The notes beneath the pieces were generated by a model. It saw nothing but the letters and a program-made list of their open reading frames with translations, did no database searches and was not told the origin of the DNA. A program made the translations under genes and the position numbers. From the NCBI RefSeq assembly GCF_009901585.1, contig NZ_WXYO01000004.1, positions 1-64,000 on the forward strand: a stretch of 64,000 nucleotides of DNA. Reading direction: 5' to 3'. The stretch comes from Poritiphilus flavus. Lineage in GTDB: Bacteria > Bacteroidota > Bacteroidia > Flavobacteriales > Flavobacteriaceae. Every line of letters starts with the position of its first letter. Positions within the stretch are counted from its first letter, which is position 1. Below are positions 43,737 to 52,177 of this stretch, piece after piece.

Positions 43737-44306
43737 ATGAAAAAAAACGACCATAGTAATTGGAAGCCAGACTGGCTACAAAAGGCCCGGGAAGGGTGGA
43801 ATCATAAGGGGGATAGCCGACCGCCATTCGCCCAGGAACCCAAAAAAGGTCAGCGGTCCGTCTGGGATTTTCCACGCCCACCTATAGTCGAGAATGTGAA
43901 TAAACGGATCACCATTAGCTATCAGGATAAACCCCTTGCCGATTCTCGTGCGGCCCTGGCCGTACTGGAAACCGCCAGTCCGCCAACCTACTACCTTCCT
44001 GAGCAGGACATCGATATGGATATGCTGGTAAGCCTGACCGGAAAAACTTCATTATGTGAGTGGAAAGGCAGTGCTATTTACTGGGCGCTCAAGGAAAAGA
44101 GCGAAATAGCCGTCGCCTGGTCGTACCCAAAGCCTTTTGAGGAATTTGAAGCCTTAAAACATCATTTAGGTTTCTATCCTCAACATCTGGACTGCAGGGT
44201 AGAGGGAATTAAGGTCCGGCCTCAAGCCGGGAGGTTTTACGCCGGATGGATAACCCCAGACCTGGCAGGACCATTTAAGGGCGAACCGGGAACCGGACAC
44301 TGGTGA
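43737..44306 (+). CDS. DUF427 domain protein
   Basis: A 189-residue soluble protein; residues about 65-165 fit DUF427: TISYQDKPLADSRAALAVLETASPPTYYLPEQDID, CEWKGSAIYWAL and a C-terminal YPQHLDCRVEG. The fold is a small beta-tent barrel of unknown function. The N-terminal 60 residues are basic and Pro/Trp-rich. Converges with the DUF1080 gene over a 52-bp gap. Confidence 0.83.
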   Translation: MKKNDHSNWKPDWLQKAREGWNHKGDSRPPFAQEPKKGQRSVWDFPRPPIVENVNKRITISYQDKPLADSRAALAVLETASPPTYYLPEQDIDMDMLVSLTGKTSLCEWKGSAIYWALKEKSEIAVAWSYPKPFEEFEALKHHLGFYPQHLDCRVEGIKVRPQAGRFYAGWITPDLAGPFKGEPGTGHW

Positions 44307-44358
44307 GGGCTTCAGGGGGGAACGCATGCTCATCCTTTATAATTTCGGAGGTCTTCAA

Positions 44359-45087
44359 TTAATCCAACTGTTGTAGCTCAACATTTTTGTACCAAACTTC
44401 AAAAGGATCTCCGGAATGCACTTGCAGGCAAATACATCCCGTTGTAGGTACATTATCTCTTTCCGTAAAGTTTGCAGTTGCTACCCCATTGATCTTAATT
44501 TCGATATCGGGTCCGTTTGCCTTGATGTAAACCTCATTCCAACCATCCGGATCGATGGTTTCTTCAATAAGTTCTTTATTGGCAACTTCAAATATTCTGA
44601 CAGGAAAAATATCTGGCCTGGGATATCTGGAAGTATCTGGCCGGCATTCATCTACAAGACTACCCCATAGCGGATAAATACCAGTGGTATCCCTTGGTAT
44701 AAAATCAGAGAAAAGTGCGATTGCCCGGGCATCAATATATCCAATATCGGCCTGGTAGCCCATGACTTCATTTGAATTGGGTACACGACTGGCTCTAAAA
44801 CTTATGCCTCCGTTGGTCTTATCATCCGCGGATATGAATTTAGCTTGCAGTCTCAATTCAAAATTTTCATATTTCTGTTTAGTACATAGGTAGTAGCTCT
44901 CATCGTTCGGCTTTTTTAGACTGCCGCCAACAATGGCTTCATTTTCTATTCTGAAAACAGTCTTCGAGCCTTCCCACCCCTCAAAAGACTCACCATCAAA
45001 TAACATGATTTTGTCCGATTTCCCGCATGAAATAAACAGCATGCTCAAACAAAGCAGCAGTATTGGATATGCAAATTTCTTGATCAT
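44359..45087 (-). CDS. DUF1080 (3-keto-disaccharide hydrolase-like) lipoprotein
   Basis: A 242-residue lipoprotein (lipobox LFISC, Cys21) with the DUF1080/concanavalin-like sandwich: LFDGESFEGWEG opening, ENFELRLQAKF, NGGISFRASR, GYQADIGY, GWNEVYIKANGPDIEIKING, GCICLQVHSG. Some members cleave 3-keto-glycosides. No 3-keto sugar dehydrogenase is encoded nearby, so the substrate is open. Confidence 0.85.
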   Translation of the reverse strand: MIKKFAYPILLLCLSMLFISCGKSDKIMLFDGESFEGWEGSKTVFRIENEAIVGGSLKKPNDESYYLCTKQKYENFELRLQAKFISADDKTNGGISFRASRVPNSNEVMGYQADIGYIDARAIALFSDFIPRDTTGIYPLWGSLVDECRPDTSRYPRPDIFPVRIFEVANKELIEETIDPDGWNEVYIKANGPDIEIKINGVATANFTERDNVPTTGCICLQVHSGDPFEVWYKNVELQQLD

Positions 45088-45460
45088 TATTTCGGTCTTG
45101 TGCTGATAAAGGTCTTGTATTTGACTAGTTTGATTCTTGTAACTAGAAATCTTTAAGCAGTGTCTATTCTCGAATTTGAAATGGGGGAGTATCTAAAGAT
45201 AGTCAAATCCCAGCTATATTTACATTGGCGGTGCAACGCGGTTTTCAGGTGTTGAGGTATCCCTTTTACCATTTTAAGGTACTTCCTTTGCTTCAGTCCT
45301 GTGCTTATTTGGAACATCAAATCACCAGGCAACTATTTTCCGGTGTTTTGCGTCTCTTTTAAATAGACATTGAAAATTGTAATTTAAAGAGCAGGAACAA
45401 CTCATGTTAGAAAAGCCAAGAGTAAAATGAATCTAAAGAATACTAATTAGTCGGAATTTG
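45088..45460. other. Intergenic spacer, divergent promoters expected
   Basis: This 373-bp spacer separates divergent DUF1080 and DUF4386 genes. I see no repeat, hairpin or frame worth reporting. It should contain the two promoters, but no sequence there matches the Bacteroidota consensus well. Confidence 0.5.
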
Positions 45461-46153
45461 ATGCATAAAAACAGCACCGAAATATCTTTGAGACAATCAG
45501 CCGTAATTGCTGGAATAGGCCTTTTGATCATGGTCCTGACCGTTCCTTTTGCGGAATTTCAGATATTCCCCTCTCTTATAGATTATAAAAGCCCGGAAAT
45601 AACTGCAAAAAACCTCCATGACAATAAATCCTATTTCATCCTTGGGATTTTCCTGAACTTTATAACCATAATTTGCGACATTATCGTCGCCTGGGCGTTA
45701 TACGTCTTTCTGAAACCGGTAAATAAACAGCTTTCCCTTCTTGTTGCCTGGTTTAGAATAGTATATACGGCAATTTATTTGATTGCCTTGCTGAATCTTA
45801 TCAAGGTATTAGGACTGCTGAACGCGGACAAGTATTTTTTGGCCACAAGTCAGGAACAGGTTTTTGACCAAATACTTTTTTATTTTAATTCCTTTGGCCG
45901 GGAAATGGGATTCGGGCTAATACTATTTGGGATTTACCTGGGTCTGCTGGGGTATTTGGCCCTAAGATCGACTTATATTCCAAAAATAATCAGTTGGTTA
46001 CTGGTCCTTGCCGGCCTGGGCTATTTCATTACATATTCCGGAAACTACTTGTTCCCTTCTGTCAACACGGATTGGTTGATGGTCACCTTTTTTGGTGAAT
46101 TGGTGTTTATGTTTTGGTTACTGTTAAAGGGAGGACGAAAAGGTCCGGCCTAA
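45461..46153 (+). CDS. DUF4386 family membrane protein
   Basis: The ATG at 45461 gives 230 residues; a TTG lies one codon before. Six hydrophobic helices at about 14-34, 53-75, 86-110, 130-150, 160-180 and 190-220. It matches the DUF4386 layout (FAEFQIFPSLID, NKSYFILGIFLNFITIICDIIVAWALY). Function unknown. Its last 30 bp overlap the convergent small lipoprotein gene. Confidence 0.8.
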   Translation: MHKNSTEISLRQSAVIAGIGLLIMVLTVPFAEFQIFPSLIDYKSPEITAKNLHDNKSYFILGIFLNFITIICDIIVAWALYVFLKPVNKQLSLLVAWFRIVYTAIYLIALLNLIKVLGLLNADKYFLATSQEQVFDQILFYFNSFGREMGFGLILFGIYLGLLGYLALRSTYIPKIISWLLVLAGLGYFITYSGNYLFPSVNTDWLMVTFFGELVFMFWLLLKGGRKGPA

Positions 46154-46390
46154 GCTGTTCCTTCCAGTTCTTCCAAAATAGGTGGACCGGTTTGAGACAT
46201 TGTCCTTACTGTGGGATTCCTCATTCATTTGACGGGCTTTCCACTGCCTGTAACTCTTATTTTTTAACCGTTCAGCCCTGTAGGCGCTACATCCGCTTAG
46301 GAAGGTAATGCCCATAAGGACCAAACAAGTCTGAAAGACGAAACGCCTTAAAGCCCATGTTCTTGGCCATGTATTGCTTAGTGTTTTCAT
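46124..46390 (-). CDS. Small hypothetical lipoprotein
   Basis: From the ATG at 46390 an 88-residue protein with a hydrophobic segment ending in lipobox LSGCSAY, followed by a basic, serine-rich tail without domain. It begins 5 bp after the MDR oxidoreductase stop codon, in the same operon. The 3' end overlaps the DUF4386 gene by 30 bp on the other strand. The signal and lipobox support a real gene. Confidence 0.5.
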   Translation of the reverse strand: MKTLSNTWPRTWALRRFVFQTCLVLMGITFLSGCSAYRAERLKNKSYRQWKARQMNEESHSKDNVSNRSTYFGRTGRNSLGRTFSSSL

Positions 46391-46395
46391 AGCAT

Positions 46396-47391
46396 TCAAT
46401 TCTGAAATTCTACTGCTGAGGGTACAATTGAAAGTATAACATTCCCTTTTTTGCGTCCGGTTTCCACATACTGATGTGCCTCAGCTGTTTTTTCAAGGGG
46501 GTAGTGCCGGTCTATTACAGGTTTGATTACTTCCCTTTCGATCAACTCTTTTAAATACAAAAGATCTGGCTTGATCTTCTTTGCAGATCGTACATAGGTC
46601 GCGGTAAGAATGGCTTTTTTACGACTGAATATTGAGGTCCACAGCATATGAAAAACAGTAGACAATCCGGCCGCGTCAAGAAATATTCCATCTGAAGTCA
46701 GAGAGTTTTGGCAAGCGGGAAACGAATGCTTGCCCAGGGTGTCAAAGATAATATCGTAGGTATGGCCGCTTTGTGTAAAGTCCTCAGCCTTATAATCTAT
46801 GACCTTGTCTGCCCCTAGTGATCTTACCATTCCTGCATTCCCCTTGCTGCAAACAGCCGTCACCTCTGCGCCAAAATACTTTGCGAGTTGAACGGAGGCT
46901 GTACCCACAGATCCGGATGCTCCTACAATAAGGACCCTTTGTCCGCTTTGAATTCTGGCCTTGTTTCTAAGGAAATTCAAAGCGGTTAGGCCCCCTTCTA
47001 TCAAGGCGGCAGATTCTTCATAGGTCAGATCTTTGGGTTTTTTCACCAGCGCCGCGTCTTCAGACAGGCATATGTATTCCGCATTCGAACCCAATCCTGT
47101 ACCGGTAAGTCCAAATACCTGATCGCCCTTTTTAAACTGGCTTACTTTACGGCCAGCAGCCTTAATTTCTCCACTCAGTTCCATTCCCAGGATATTGTTC
47201 CGGGGTTTTGTTAAACCACTGAAAATCCGGGTAAAAAACGGAGTACCTTTTCTGCCAATGAGTCCTGCTGTGGTCACTGCAGCCGCATGTATCCTAATCA
47301 ATACCTCATTGTCTTTTGGAACCGGGATAGCCACTTCCTGAAGCTGCAGAACATCCGGAGATCCATACTTTGTACAAACAATTGCTTTCAT
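46396..47391 (-). CDS. Medium-chain NAD(P)-dependent oxidoreductase (quinone oxidoreductase-like)
   Basis: A 331-residue zinc-free MDR protein: GroES-like N-terminus (VLQLQEVAIPVPKDNEVLIRI), cofactor motif GASGSVGTASVQLAKYFGA (about 153-171) and the family's C-terminal HYPLEKTAEAHQYVETGRKKGNVIL. It reduces quinones or enals with NAD(P)H in characterised relatives. It overlaps the DUF6326 gene by 4 bp, so both are co-translated. Confidence 0.85.
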   Translation of the reverse strand: MKAIVCTKYGSPDVLQLQEVAIPVPKDNEVLIRIHAAAVTTAGLIGRKGTPFFTRIFSGLTKPRNNILGMELSGEIKAAGRKVSQFKKGDQVFGLTGTGLGSNAEYICLSEDAALVKKPKDLTYEESAALIEGGLTALNFLRNKARIQSGQRVLIVGASGSVGTASVQLAKYFGAEVTAVCSKGNAGMVRSLGADKVIDYKAEDFTQSGHTYDIIFDTLGKHSFPACQNSLTSDGIFLDAAGLSTVFHMLWTSIFSRKKAILTATYVRSAKKIKPDLLYLKELIEREVIKPVIDRHYPLEKTAEAHQYVETGRKKGNVILSIVPSAVEFQN

Positions 47392-47798
47392 GCCTGGTGT
47401 TTTAGCTGGGTTTGTGTTTTAGGGGATGAAGTGAGTTTCCAGGCAATCCTGATGATTGCCAGCAGCGCTGCGGATTCAACCATAATAAAAAAGATATCAT
47501 CCATATCCGCAGTGGGTAAACTGCTTAATAATCCAAGCGAAGTGATAACGCCTGCAATAATGTTCGCCCATTTGTTGAACTTATCATCCAAAATTCTGGA
47601 TAGCAGCACCATGGCTATTGGAATTTCCAATACAATCCCATAGACAAGCACCATTTCCTGGGATATTTCCAGGGCCATGATTTCCTGTATAAAACCTTCA
47701 CTTGCAAATTGATGAAGGTCTCTGAAAATCATGTTGAACAGAATGAATATCCAAAGTGTGGACAATAGGGCCGGGGGTTCAATTTTGTATTTCTTCAT
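47388..47798 (-). CDS. DUF6326 family membrane protein
   Basis: The ATG at 47798 (MKKYKIEPP) gives 136 residues with four helices (about 12-30, 50-70, 78-97, 106-125). The opening ALLSTLWIFILFNMIFRDLHQF and MVLLSRILDDKFNKWANIIAG match the DUF6326 family. Function unknown. First gene of a three-gene operon with the MDR oxidoreductase and small lipoprotein, 105 bp behind a Crp-type regulator. Confidence 0.78.
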   Translation of the reverse strand: MKKYKIEPPALLSTLWIFILFNMIFRDLHQFASEGFIQEIMALEISQEMVLVYGIVLEIPIAMVLLSRILDDKFNKWANIIAGVITSLGLLSSLPTADMDDIFFIMVESAALLAIIRIAWKLTSSPKTQTQLKHQA

Positions 47799-47903
47799 AG
47801 GTCTTAAGTTTTCGAAATGCAAAATTGTAACACCTTAGATCGCTTTTCATTGACCTGGGTTAAGAAATCGCGATTGGATGTAATAAGAAAAAGCGGTGTC
47901 GAC

Positions 47904-48485
47904 TTAAGATCCGGAAGCCTTGAGAAGTCGTTTCCTTATCCTGCTAAGGGATTCAGGTTTAATTCCCAAATAACTGGCAATTAGATACTGAGGAATTCTG
48001 TTCAGCAACTCTGGAGATTGTTCCTGAAGATTCTGATAACGCTGCTCGGGAGATAATTTGATAAAAGTGTCGTATTTCATTCTCTGGGAGGCCAGCTCAT
48101 CCTCCAGAAAGTTGGGACCAAGGGTAGCCAGCCTCGGTATCTTTTTCATGATTTCCGCGCTTCTTTCCTGAGATCCTATAGAGACGATACAGTCTTCCAA
48201 ACACTCCAGGTAATATTCCGAGGGTTTTTTTAAAGTATAACTCACAGGGGTAATTGCCTGTTTTTCTGTGAAGAATTCGGTGACTTTAAGCTCACCCTCC
48301 ACCAGATAATAGCTGTAAATGCAGCCTTTTAGAATGAAAAAGCACTCCTTTCCCAAATCGCCTTCAGACAGTAATACAGAGCCTTTCTTGTACGACCTTA
48401 TGAACTTTAGATCGGATATGATGTCTTTCTCCTCCTGGGTCAGCTCAATATATTTCGATAAAAAATCAAATATTACCTCATCCAT
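47904..48485 (-). CDS. Crp/Fnr-family transcriptional regulator
   Basis: The ATG at 48485 (MDEVIFDFL) gives 193 residues; the upstream frame is not protein-like. A cyclic-nucleotide-binding-like beta-roll (about 20-120, KKGSVLLSEGDLGKECFFILKGCIYSYYL) is followed by a C-terminal HTH (IPQYLIASYLGIKPESLSRIRKRL). This is the common flavobacterial Crp-like subtype, for which the ligand is generally unknown. It may control the DUF6326 operon that follows. Confidence 0.85.
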   Translation of the reverse strand: MDEVIFDFLSKYIELTQEEKDIISDLKFIRSYKKGSVLLSEGDLGKECFFILKGCIYSYYLVEGELKVTEFFTEKQAITPVSYTLKKPSEYYLECLEDCIVSIGSQERSAEIMKKIPRLATLGPNFLEDELASQRMKYDTFIKLSPEQRYQNLQEQSPELLNRIPQYLIASYLGIKPESLSRIRKRLLKASGS

Positions 48486-48794
48486 CTTTACTAGGGTTGA
48501 TTTACGTTTTTCCGCATGCTTTGTACTACCTAATAAATGTAACAAGGATTTACTTTTTAATGAAAAAAACGCAGCTGTATTTTTGAATTTTACACCGTCA
48601 TGGAAACGACCGATCAAGAGTACCGGGATGCAGGGGAAAGACAAGCTCAGGTTTTGAGAAATTTGGCTTACAGCAACTTGAAAAAAATAGATTCAATAGC
48701 TCCTAACATCACAGGAAGAGTCCCTTTCCCCAGGCGGACAGGATTGTCCCTGAACTGAAGAAAGTGACTTTCAAATAGCTGAGTTTGCCGGCGA
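48486..48794. other. Intergenic spacer without recognised feature
   Basis: The 309 bp between the Crp-type gene and the SnoaL-like gene show no supportable frame. A small hairpin (GGACA...TGTCC near 48740) is too weak to call. The Crp gene promoter must lie here on the minus strand. Confidence 0.5.
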
Positions 48795-49193
48795 TCAGTA
48801 AAAAACCGGGGACATGTCCATATACAGCCTAACGGAATTGACCTCACCACTTTCATTCAGATCAGTGAATGCCACTGCTTTTACAGTTACTTCCTTACCA
48901 TCATGTCTTTGGTAATGATTCAGGGCCTCCAGCACATAATTTTTGTCAGTACCATAGATATTGGTGAGGTCATGTTCTATAGCAGCGAAGCTTTGCCAGT
49001 ATTCTCCAAGACCCTTCAATATTTCTTGTTTGCCTTTGCCAAACAGATTGTTGTTGAACCATACTTCCACATCCTCTGCCAAAAATTTTCCATAAGTATC
49101 TACGTCTTTGTTGTCCATGGCTTTTAGATAGGCCAGATATTTGTCATAAGCATTTTCAGATAGTTGATTTAATCTGAGATCTTTAGTTTTCAT
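48795..49193 (-). CDS. SnoaL-like/NTF2-fold protein
   Basis: A 132-residue soluble protein with the NTF2/SnoaL-like cone pattern: KYLAYLKAMDNKDVDTYGKFLAEDVEVWFNN, then ILKGLGEYWQSFAAIEHDL and a strand-rich C-terminal half. The fold serves isomerases, hydratases and binding proteins. No catalytic set is evident. An AraC-type gene lies about 100 bp upstream on the same strand and may regulate it. Confidence 0.8.
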   Translation of the reverse strand: MKTKDLRLNQLSENAYDKYLAYLKAMDNKDVDTYGKFLAEDVEVWFNNNLFGKGKQEILKGLGEYWQSFAAIEHDLTNIYGTDKNYVLEALNHYQRHDGKEVTVKAVAFTDLNESGEVNSVRLYMDMSPVFY

Positions 49194-49295
49194 GATTTAT
49201 CTTTTTAGGATTAAACTTTACTTGGAACAAATATCCGGCAGCAGCGAAGGCAAGGGTTAGTCCTAAATTCGGAAAGGATGGTATTTTTTACGGAT

Positions 49296-50162
49296 TTAAG
49301 CTTTCAAACGGTATTCCGAAGGGGTGTAACCGGTTTTTCCCTTAAAGAATTTGGAAAAATAGGATGGGTCTTCATACCCCAATTGATATACGATCTCCTT
49401 AATATCCATGGTGGTCTGCTTAAGCAAACTCTTGGTCTCGAAGATGACCATTTCCTCTATAGCCTGTTTAATGGTTTTTCCAATAGTATCTTTAAGCAAA
49501 TCGGACAGGTGCTTGGAACTCAAGTTGAAATTATCAGCGTAAAAGTCTACGGTTTTATGCTGCCGAAAATTCTCCTGGAGCAAATTCCTGAATTCCCTTG
49601 CAATTTTATCGTTTCGAGTTAAAGGAAGATGTGTCTGGTTCTCACTGTAAACCTGATTAATATACTCAAGTATTGCGTAGAGCAGACCACTGGCAAAGGC
49701 CAGGTTGTCGATGTTCCCCTTGAGAAGTTCAAGCAGTAGGTTTATCTTGTTATACGCTTCTTCATCCAGATCCACAACATGATTTGCTCCATGACTGAAA
49801 AAATCATAATCCAAAAGGAAATTGGAATGAAATGGTTTACCAAAGAGGCTTTCTTTAAAAAATACCGTGGTATTCGCCATATCCCAACTATTTGAGATCC
49901 AATTACGGACTATTCCAGGTCCAACCATTGTTAAAGACCCCCTTTTGATGTGGTATTCCCGGATCCCTACCTGAAGTTGGCATTCACTTTGGTGGAGTAC
50001 CCCAAAGGAATAGAAATTGCTGCGATAAGGGTGAGTGATTCCCTTGCCCCTGGAGAATTCCTCTTCGGTCGCGATGAATATGGGTTTCTGAGCTTCCGTA
50101 GAGTGCAGAACATTTTTTATGTATTCCTGATAGTCGTAATTGTGAAGAAATTTGGATTTCAT
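49296..50162 (-). CDS. AraC-family transcriptional regulator
   Basis: A 288-residue regulator: cupin-like N-terminal sensor (about 20-150) and C-terminal AraC HTH pair at about 190-286 (KTVDFYADNFNLSSKHLSDLLKDTIG; YQLGYEDPSYFSKFFKGKTGYTPSEYR). It precedes the SnoaL-like gene on the same strand and diverges from the GntR-controlled sugar operon. The target is not shown. Confidence 0.87.
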   Translation of the reverse strand: MKSKFLHNYDYQEYIKNVLHSTEAQKPIFIATEEEFSRGKGITHPYRSNFYSFGVLHQSECQLQVGIREYHIKRGSLTMVGPGIVRNWISNSWDMANTTVFFKESLFGKPFHSNFLLDYDFFSHGANHVVDLDEEAYNKINLLLELLKGNIDNLAFASGLLYAILEYINQVYSENQTHLPLTRNDKIAREFRNLLQENFRQHKTVDFYADNFNLSSKHLSDLLKDTIGKTIKQAIEEMVIFETKSLLKQTTMDIKEIVYQLGYEDPSYFSKFFKGKTGYTPSEYRLKA

Positions 50163-50304
50163 AAGGCGGCTGGATACGATATAAAGATAATCATGAACTT
50201 GTAATGGAAAATGAACCAGCAGCTTGGTTCAGACTTCCGCAATCCTGGATTTACGGTGTACTTCCCTTGAATGATCAATCTATAATTTACGAAAATCAAT
50301 ATTC

Positions 50305-50329
50305 ATTTTTGTATACAGTATACAAAAAT
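50305..50329. promoter_or_regulatory. 25-bp palindrome, probable GntR operator
   Basis: ATTTTTGTATAC, a central A, and its exact reverse complement form a 12+1+12 palindrome holding two GTATAC hexamers. It lies 77 bp before the serine hydrolase start, the first gene of an operon whose second gene encodes a FadR-subfamily GntR regulator. Dyads of TNGT..ACNA form are usual for that subfamily. Confidence 0.7.
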
Positions 50330-50405
50330 ATCGTATTTTTAGAAACGTTAAAGTCAGACTTGACTGGGACTGAATGATAGCCGCGAAGCACAATTGAAAT
50401 AAGAT

Positions 50406-51503
50406 ATGAAGAGACTGTATTTGATAGGTTTTGGGATACTGATCTGTTTTTCCTGCTCCGAGGGAAGCAGGGAACTGCCGATGGTCTTTCCCGGAGAGCA
50501 ATGGGTGGAAAAGAAACCGCAGGAATTGGGAGTGGACCCTGAGCGTTTGCAGCAGGCCCTGGAATACCTGGCCTCGGAGTCCGGGGAAGATGGACTGGAA
50601 GAGGTATTCATCGTTCGCAAGGGATATCTTATTTACAAAGGAGACAGCATCTATAAAAAGCACAACATCTATTCCTCCAGCAAATCTTTTACCAGTACGG
50701 TTTTGGGTTTATTGACAGATCGGGGTGAGATTTCTGAGGAAACTTATGCCAGGGAAATAGATTCCAGTCTTGGAGCTTTATATCCGGAGGTCCAGCTCAA
50801 ACATTTCGCCAGTATGACATCCGGTTACAGCGCTGTGGGCAACAGCCGGTGGAACGAACCCAGTGAGGACTGGTCCTGGACACCCTACCAATTGGAAGAA
50901 CCTTTGTTCAAGCCAGGTGAAGAATACGCCTATTGGGACGAGGCTCAAATGATGTTCGGACGCTTGTTGACGATGCACTCCGGACGGACCTTAAAATCAA
51001 TCTTCGATGAATATATTGGAAAGGCCATTGGAATCGGGGAATACAAATGGGGAACCGAACAGGAAGTCAACGAACTGCCCATCAACAACGGTTGTACCGG
51101 CGTTATGATCAATGCCGAGCAGCTCGCGCGATTCGGTCATCTATATCTGAATGAAGGGAATTGGGACGGAGAGCAATTATTGTCCAAAGCCTGGATCGAA
51201 AAAGCTACCCAAAATCAGGTGAATACCACCAGGGTTGCCGATACCGATAGAAGTAATGTGGACGGCAGAGGTTGTTATGGCTACAATTGGTGGGTAAATG
51301 GGAAGATGCCAGGTGCTGATTATCACATGCCTGACGCCCCTAAGTCTTTGTACTACGCCAGTGGCTTACACAATAATATGTGTTTTGTGATCCCGGAATG
51401 GGATCTGGTCTTCGTGAGAAGAGGGGAGGATGGCAATCCCAAAAAGGGCAAACCTTTTGTCTATAATGAGTTCTTTAAACGAATGTCCCTGGCCCTGCAG
51501 TAG
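50406..51503 (+). CDS. Serine hydrolase (beta-lactamase-like), lipoprotein, first gene of sugar operon
   Basis: A 365-residue lipoprotein (Cys17 in LICFSCSEG) with nucleophile motif S90-S-S-K93. Y176-W-D178 stands in the place of the YxN motif, so the third position is Asp rather than Asn. The family includes esterases and peptidases. It leads a five-gene operon with GntR, MFS, cupin isomerase and TIM-barrel genes, so a sugar ester or an acylated sugar is a plausible substrate, by inference only. Confidence 0.83.
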   Translation: MKRLYLIGFGILICFSCSEGSRELPMVFPGEQWVEKKPQELGVDPERLQQALEYLASESGEDGLEEVFIVRKGYLIYKGDSIYKKHNIYSSSKSFTSTVLGLLTDRGEISEETYAREIDSSLGALYPEVQLKHFASMTSGYSAVGNSRWNEPSEDWSWTPYQLEEPLFKPGEEYAYWDEAQMMFGRLLTMHSGRTLKSIFDEYIGKAIGIGEYKWGTEQEVNELPINNGCTGVMINAEQLARFGHLYLNEGNWDGEQLLSKAWIEKATQNQVNTTRVADTDRSNVDGRGCYGYNWWVNGKMPGADYHMPDAPKSLYYASGLHNNMCFVIPEWDLVFVRRGEDGNPKKGKPFVYNEFFKRMSLALQ

Positions 51504-51541
51504 TGACGCTATAAAACTTAATGGCAACTAATTACAATTAA

Positions 51542-52177
51542 ATGAAGCTTAGCACCAATGAACTAGGCAGACAGGCCTATAAAGAAGTAAAGAATCTGAT
51601 CGTATCCAGGCAATTGGAGCCTGGAAAAAAAATAGTGCAGGAAAAACTGGCTGAGCAACTGGGGATCAGCAGAACGCCGCTGCGTACCGCCCTGCAAATG
51701 TTGGAGGCGGAATCTCTTGTTGAATCCATCCCCAGAAGGGGAGTTGTGGTAAGGGAATTCAGCCGGGAAGAGATTCGGGAGATATATGACTGCCGTATCG
51801 CCTTGGAAGTTATGGCAATACAGCTCTTTACGGAGAATGCCGTTGATAAGGACATCCAAAAGCTAAGAAAACTATTCAACCCTTATACGACAACCGAAAA
51901 CATATCTCAAAAAAAATACCAGGTCACCGATAGTATCTTTCACGATACCTTAATAAGATCTTGCGGAAACAGCTTCCTATACGATCTGTTTAAAAAAGGG
52001 AACTTATTGGTTTGTATTGATATGTTAGGCCTACTCAGACCCCCAAGCGAAACCCTGCAGGAACACCTGGACATTATTACTGCTATTGAGAACAGGAATG
52101 CGGAGCAGGCATGCAAACTTATGAGGGAACACTTGGAAAAGACAAAAAGGCTTTTTGACAAAACAGAGGATAATTGA
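51542..52177 (+). CDS. GntR-family regulator, FadR/FCD subfamily
   Basis: A 211-residue regulator: winged HTH at about 10-75 (PGKKIVQEKLAEQLGISRTPLRTALQMLEAESLVESIPRRG) and a helical FCD effector domain (about 85-208). FCD domains bind sugar acids or related metabolites, often through a metal. It lies 38 bp behind the serine hydrolase gene and overlaps the MFS gene start. It probably binds the palindrome at 50305-50329. Confidence 0.88.
   Translation: MKLSTNELGRQAYKEVKNLIVSRQLEPGKKIVQEKLAEQLGISRTPLRTALQMLEAESLVESIPRRGVVVREFSREEIREIYDCRIALEVMAIQLFTENAVDKDIQKLRKLFNPYTTTENISQKKYQVTDSIFHDTLIRSCGNSFLYDLFKKGNLLVCIDMLGLLRPPSETLQEHLDIITAIENRNAEQACKLMREHLEKTKRLFDKTEDN

Noticed and set aside
48730-48760. 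Hairpin GGACA/TGTCC as terminator or operator
   Set aside because: Only 5 bp of pairing and no T-run.
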